Shown here: positions 60,837 to 64,000 of the stretch, one piece after another
How positions within the stretch are numbered: position 1 is the first letter of the stretch
How the letters are laid out: the number at the start of each line of letters is the position of its first letter
DNA from: Halolamina pelagica
Lineage (GTDB): Archaea; Halobacteriota; Halobacteria; Halobacteriales; Haloferacaceae
Direction: 5' to 3'
DNA: 64,000 bases
NCBI RefSeq assembly: GCF_001307315.1
Contig: NZ_LGUC01000001.1
Span: 248,001 to 312,000, forward strand
Translations under genes and position numbers: made by a program
The notes under the pieces: model-generated
Told to the model about the DNA's origin: nothing
Databases searched by the model: none
What the model saw: the letters and a program-made list of their open reading frames with translations, nothing else

Positions 60837-61736
60837 ATGCACGGGTGGGGCGTCACGGAGGCGCTCGCTGGCCTCCCCGACTGGCTCGTACTGCTGTTCG
60901 CGGTCCTGACCCAGCTCGCCGACGCGTGGTTCATCTTCGGCGGCCTCGCGCTGTTCTACCTGCTCGCCGACGGCCGGTTCGCGTCCGAACCGCGACGTGC
61001 CGGCGCGACCATGATCGCGCTGGCGATCTGTGCGCTCGCGGCGACGGTCGCGCTCAAGACGGCGTTCGGCGTCCACCGCCCCGCCGGCGCGGGAACCGCG
61101 ACGCCGCCCGCGTGGCTCCCGGCGCTGTTCGAGGGCGTCTACGGGAGCATCGCGACCGGCGACGGGTTCGGTTTCCCCAGCGGCCACGCCACCTCGGGCA
61201 CGATCGTCTACGGCGGCCTCGCGCTGTCTCTCGACCGGCTCTGGACCCGGCGGAAGCGGCTTCTCGCCGCCGCGGGCGTCATCGGCGTCGTCGCGCTGTC
61301 ACGGCTCGTCATCGGCGTCCACCACCTCCCGGACGTGCTCGCGGGCATCGTCGCCGGCAGCGCGGTGCTGCTCGCTGTCCAGCGGGCCGCCGAGAACCGA
61401 CCGGAGCGGGCGTTTCTCGCCGCCACCCTGTTCGGGGTCGCAGCGCTCGCCACGGCGCTGGTGTTCGCGCCGAACCACCCCGACGAAGCGGCCAAAGCCG
61501 CCATCGGCCTCGGTGCGGGCGGCGGCGCCGCAGTCGCGTGGTACCGCGGCGGGGCGGAGCATCCGCCGCTCCCCGTCCGAGTCGCCGTCCCCGGCGCGGC
61601 CGTGCTGGGCGGCGCGTGGGGCGGGATCTACGCCGGCGAACTGCCGCTATTGGTGACGGCGCTGGGGTCGGCGCTGGCCGTCGGCGCGGTGATCGCGCTC
61701 CCGTGGCTGCTCGGCCAGCGACCGCTAGTCGAGTGA
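60837..61736 (+). CDS. PAP2-family lipid phosphatase
   Basis: This 299-residue membrane protein has the three PAP2 motifs: KTAFGVHRP, FPSGHATSG and SRLVIGVHHLPDVLAGIVAG. It has six or more helices and a longer C-terminal membrane extension. It probably removes phosphate from isoprenoid or dolichyl phosphates, which would support glycan carrier recycling. It follows BrkB with no gap; its 3' end overlaps the convergent GNAT gene by 12 bp. Confidence 0.87.
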   Translation: MHGWGVTEALAGLPDWLVLLFAVLTQLADAWFIFGGLALFYLLADGRFASEPRRAGATMIALAICALAATVALKTAFGVHRPAGAGTATPPAWLPALFEGVYGSIATGDGFGFPSGHATSGTIVYGGLALSLDRLWTRRKRLLAAAGVIGVVALSRLVIGVHHLPDVLAGIVAGSAVLLAVQRAAENRPERAFLAATLFGVAALATALVFAPNHPDEAAKAAIGLGAGGGAAVAWYRGGAEHPPLPVRVAVPGAAVLGGAWGGIYAGELPLLVTALGSALAVGAVIALPWLLGQRPLVE

Positions 61737-62240
61737 TTTCTCCATGACGACCTCGTCGTAGTCGCGGTACGCGAGCGGGTAGTCGCCCGTGATCTCGTAG
61801 CCGTGGGCGTGGTAGAACTCGGGGAGGAAGGGGTGTTCGTCGGGCGTCGTGAGCCGCACGGTAGTGTAGCCCGCCTCCCGCGCGGCGCGTTCGGCGTGTT
61901 CGAGCAGTTGACTGCCGACGCCGTCGCCTTTCCAGCGCTCGCGAACGCCGAGGCGGCTGAGCGTCACGATCGCGTCGTCGGTCGCCGATTGCTGGCTGCC
62001 CGCAGCGCTTCGCTCCGAGCCGTCGACGCGTTCGAGTCGGACGCCGCCGATCACCGTCCCCTCGCTCTCGGCGACGAAGACGCGGTGGTCCCGGATCCAC
62101 CTGGCGACCTGCTCGGGGGTCGCCGAGCCGGACTTTGCGGGGAAGCCGAGTCGACGGTTCTCCGCGTAGGCGTCGCGGTAGGTCGCCGCCAGCGCGGCCG
62201 CGTCGTCGTCGGTCGCCTCCCGGAGCGTTACGTCGGCCAT
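61725..62240 (-). CDS. GNAT family N-acetyltransferase
   Basis: This 171-residue protein has the GNAT core: VFVAESEGTVIGGVRL, LGVRERWKGDGVGSQLLEHAERAAREAGYTTVRL, and FYHAHGYEITGDYPL. The acetyl-CoA pyrophosphate loop is RERWKGDGVGSQLL. The substrate is unknown. An unusual Ser/Gln-rich insert (ERSAAGSQQSAT) lies between strands. Confidence 0.86.
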   Translation of the reverse strand: MADVTLREATDDDAAALAATYRDAYAENRRLGFPAKSGSATPEQVARWIRDHRVFVAESEGTVIGGVRLERVDGSERSAAGSQQSATDDAIVTLSRLGVRERWKGDGVGSQLLEHAERAAREAGYTTVRLTTPDEHPFLPEFYHAHGYEITGDYPLAYRDYDEVVMEKSLD

Positions 62241-62310
62241 ACGGCCGTGTTAGCGCCCCAGCGCCGTCAAACCACCGCCGGCCCCGCACGCGTCGGCACG
62301 GGGGTTCGGG

Positions 62311-62748
62311 CTAGTCGGTGTGGCGAACGATCAACACGTCGTACGTCTGGTCCGCGGCGACGTTGCCGCCGACGCTGCTCAGCGCGGTCACCAGCCGGCC
62401 CGCGTTGTCGCTCCCGATGAACACGATCGACGCCTCGCTGCGCCGCGCCGTCCGGCGGATCTCCCGGGCGATCGATCCGGCCCGAGCCGCCCGCGGCACG
62501 CGCTCGTAGCGAAACGCGGCGTCGGGCGCGAGCGCCGTGACCTGTTCGCGCAGCCGCGAGACGATCGTCTCCGTGTCGAACGACTCGTCCGCCTCGATCC
62601 AGCCGCGCTCGCGAGCGTACGTCGTGTTACCCTGTGGAACGACCGCGATCACGACCACTGACTGCTCGAACACCTCGCCGAACTCCACCGCGCGGGTGAG
62701 CGCGGCCTCGGCGAGCGCCGATCCGTCGAACGGGACGAGTAGCGTCAC
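62311..62748 (-). CDS. UspA-family universal stress protein
   Basis: This protein of about 145 residues begins (M)TLLVPFDGSALAEAALTRAVEFGE and ends with IVFIGSDNAGRLVTALSSVGGNVAADQTYDVLIVRHTD. The ATP-binding G-x2-G-x9-G-S/T pattern is only partly kept (GSDNAGRL...SSVGGNV), so nucleotide binding is uncertain. GTG at 62748 is preferred over a TTG nine codons upstream because a minus-strand CCTTTTTGCC (62771-62780) box is at the right distance. Confidence 0.8.
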   Translation of the reverse strand: MTLLVPFDGSALAEAALTRAVEFGEVFEQSVVVIAVVPQGNTTYARERGWIEADESFDTETIVSRLREQVTALAPDAAFRYERVPRAARAGSIAREIRRTARRSEASIVFIGSDNAGRLVTALSSVGGNVAADQTYDVLIVRHTD

Positions 62749-62796
62749 GAGTGGCTCACGGTCGGCAGCGGGCAAAAAGGGTCGTGGTCGGGCCGC

Positions 62797-64000
62797 TCAG
62801 AACTTCTCGAGGTAGCGGTCCAGCTCCCACTCGGACACGTCCACGAGGTAGTCCGCGAACTCCGCGCGCTTGGCCTCGACGAACTTCGGCCCGACGTGGG
62901 GGCCGAGCGCGTCGTACACCGTCTCGTCGGTCTCCAGCGCGTCGACGGCCTCGCCGAGGTTCGTCGGCAGCGTCTCGATGCCGTACTCCTCGCGTTTCTG
63001 CTCGTCGAACTCGTAGATGTTCTCGCGGATGGGGTCCGGGCAGTCGAGGTCGTTCTCCATCCCGTCGAGGCCGGCGTGGATCAGCACCGCGAAGGCGAGA
63101 TACGGGTTACACGAGGGGTCGGGGAAGCGCGCCTCGATGCGCGAGGCGGCCGGCACGCGCGCGGCCGGCTTGCGGATCAGCGCCGAGCGGTTGCGGTCGG
63201 ACCAGGCGACGTACACCGGCGCCTCGTAGCCGGGGACCAGTCGCTTGTAGCTGTTCACGGTCGGGTTGGTGACCGCCGCCAGCGCGGGCGCGTGGTTCAG
63301 GATCCCGGCGGTGAACTGCTTGGCCGCCTCGCTCAGGTTGAACTCGTCGTCCTCGTCGTGGAACGCGTTCTCGCCGTCCTCGAACAGCGAGAAGTGGACG
63401 TGCATCCCCGAGCCGTTGACTTCCGCGATCGGCTTGGGCATGAACGTCGCGTGGAGGTCGTGCTGGGCGGCGATCGCGCGGACGACCGTCCGGAACGTCG
63501 CGACGTTGTCGGCCGTCGAGAGCGCGTCGTCGTACTCGAAGTTGATCTCGTGCTGGCCCTCGGCGACCTCGTGGTGGGAGGCCTCGATGTCGAACCCCAT
63601 CTCCTCGAGGCCGTAGATGATGTCCCGGCGCACGTCCGAGGCGAGATCTTTCGGCGCCACGTCGAAGTAGCCGCCGGCGTCGTTGGTGTTCGTCGTCGCC
63701 TTCCCCTCCTCGTCCTCCTCGAACAGGAAGAACTCCGGTTCGGGCGCGGCGTTGACCTCGTACCCCATCGACTCGGCGCGGTCGAGTGCGTCCTGCAGCA
63801 CCGCACGCGGGTCGCCCTGGAACGGCTCGCCCGTCGACGTGTCGATCACGTCGCAGATGAGTCGCGCGGAGGTGCCACGCCACGGCAGCACCGCGAACGT
63901 GCTCGCGTCGGGCTTGAGGCGCATGTCCGACTCCTGGATGCGGACGAACCCCTCGATCGAGGAGCCGTCGAAGTAGATCCCCTCCGTGAACGCCTTCTCC
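62797..64000 (-). CDS. glnA: Glutamine synthetase (3' part; 5' end outside window)
   Basis: The visible 401 residues contain the C-terminal catalytic domain: [18 protein letters not shown] at the window edge, then [51 protein letters not shown] and [34 protein letters not shown]. This is a GSI-type enzyme making glutamine from glutamate, ammonia and ATP. The adenylylation-loop Tyr typical of GSI-beta is not present ([10 protein letters not shown]), consistent with the GSI-alpha type. Confidence 0.93.
   Translation of the reverse strand, partial: EKAFTEGIYFDGSSIEGFVRIQESDMRLKPDASTFAVLPWRGTSARLICDVIDTSTGEPFQGDPRAVLQDALDRAESMGYEVNAAPEPEFFLFEEDEEGKATTNTNDAGGYFDVAPKDLASDVRRDIIYGLEEMGFDIEASHHEVAEGQHEINFEYDDALSTADNVATFRTVVRAIAAQHDLHATFMPKPIAEVNGSGMHVHFSLFEDGENAFHDEDDEFNLSEAAKQFTAGILNHAPALAAVTNPTVNSYKRLVPGYEAPVYVAWSDRNRSALIRKPAARVPAASRIEARFPDPSCNPYLAFAVLIHAGLDGMENDLDCPDPIRENIYEFDEQKREEYGIETLPTNLGEAVDALETDETVYDALGPHVGPKFVEAKRAEFADYLVDVSEWELDRYLEKF

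Overview
The window is chromosomal DNA from a haloarchaeon (class Halobacteria). Coding sequence is very GC-rich with G or C at almost every third codon position. Proteins are strongly acidic, many starts are leaderless with a TATA-like box about 25-30 bp upstream, and GTG starts are common. Marker genes are archaeal: TFB, MCM helicase, an Rpa3/Rpap3 pair, archaeal 3-dehydroquinate synthase II, an AglD-like glycosyltransferase, Tfx, TRAM-domain proteins and Trm1. I cannot name the genus.

Layout. 0-7 kb: glutaredoxin with a cysteine-free redoxin, a TsaC-type gene, a standalone Cas4-like protein, the conditioned-medium-induced protein Cmi4, a biotin ECF transporter (bioY-ecfA-ecfT) behind a canonical BirA-type operator, and a membrane-anchored Hdr-like Fe-S oxidoreductase. 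7-22 kb: housekeeping and enzyme genes (DUF429, a HTH-10 regulator, radical SAM, MBL hydrolase, methyltransferase, GT2, amidohydrolase, phosphoribosyltransferase, GATase, glutaryl-CoA dehydrogenase-like enzyme, Hsp20, FAD oxidoreductase). 23-32 kb: rpap3-rpa3, mannose-1-phosphate guanylyltransferase, tfx, TRAM and SWIM proteins, MATE transporter, mcm. 32-38 kb: a haloarchaea-type cluster built around a MinD/ParA ATPase with coiled-coil and unknown partners, flanked by a RecA/KaiC-like protein without a P-loop, TFB, and a second MinD-like protein whose P-loop lysines are missing. 38-41 kb: HIT, UDG, prs and a beta-propeller gene in one run. 41-43.7 kb: two Tat-exported surface-type proteins opposite an HTH membrane regulator. 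43.7-64 kb: aroD, BtuF-like, DUF84 NTPase, aglD-like, small Zn and HTH proteins, PhzF, MFS, DHQS II, tRNA-Ser(GGA), RidA, threonine ammonia-lyase, Trm1, a UbiA-lycopene cyclase fusion, BrkB, PAP2, GNAT, USP and the 3' part of glnA.

Sequence quality matters here. Fourteen genes carry 18 single-base frame breaks, nearly all in short G or C runs, and some are in genes expected to be essential (mcm, prs). In every case the corrected length is a multiple of three and family motifs resume across the break. I treat them as probable consensus errors and give the full merged gene span.

No CRISPR array, insertion sequence, prophage or rRNA was recognised. The only noncoding stretch longer than 300 bp is 42615-43072, the promoter region between the two exported proteins and their presumed regulator.
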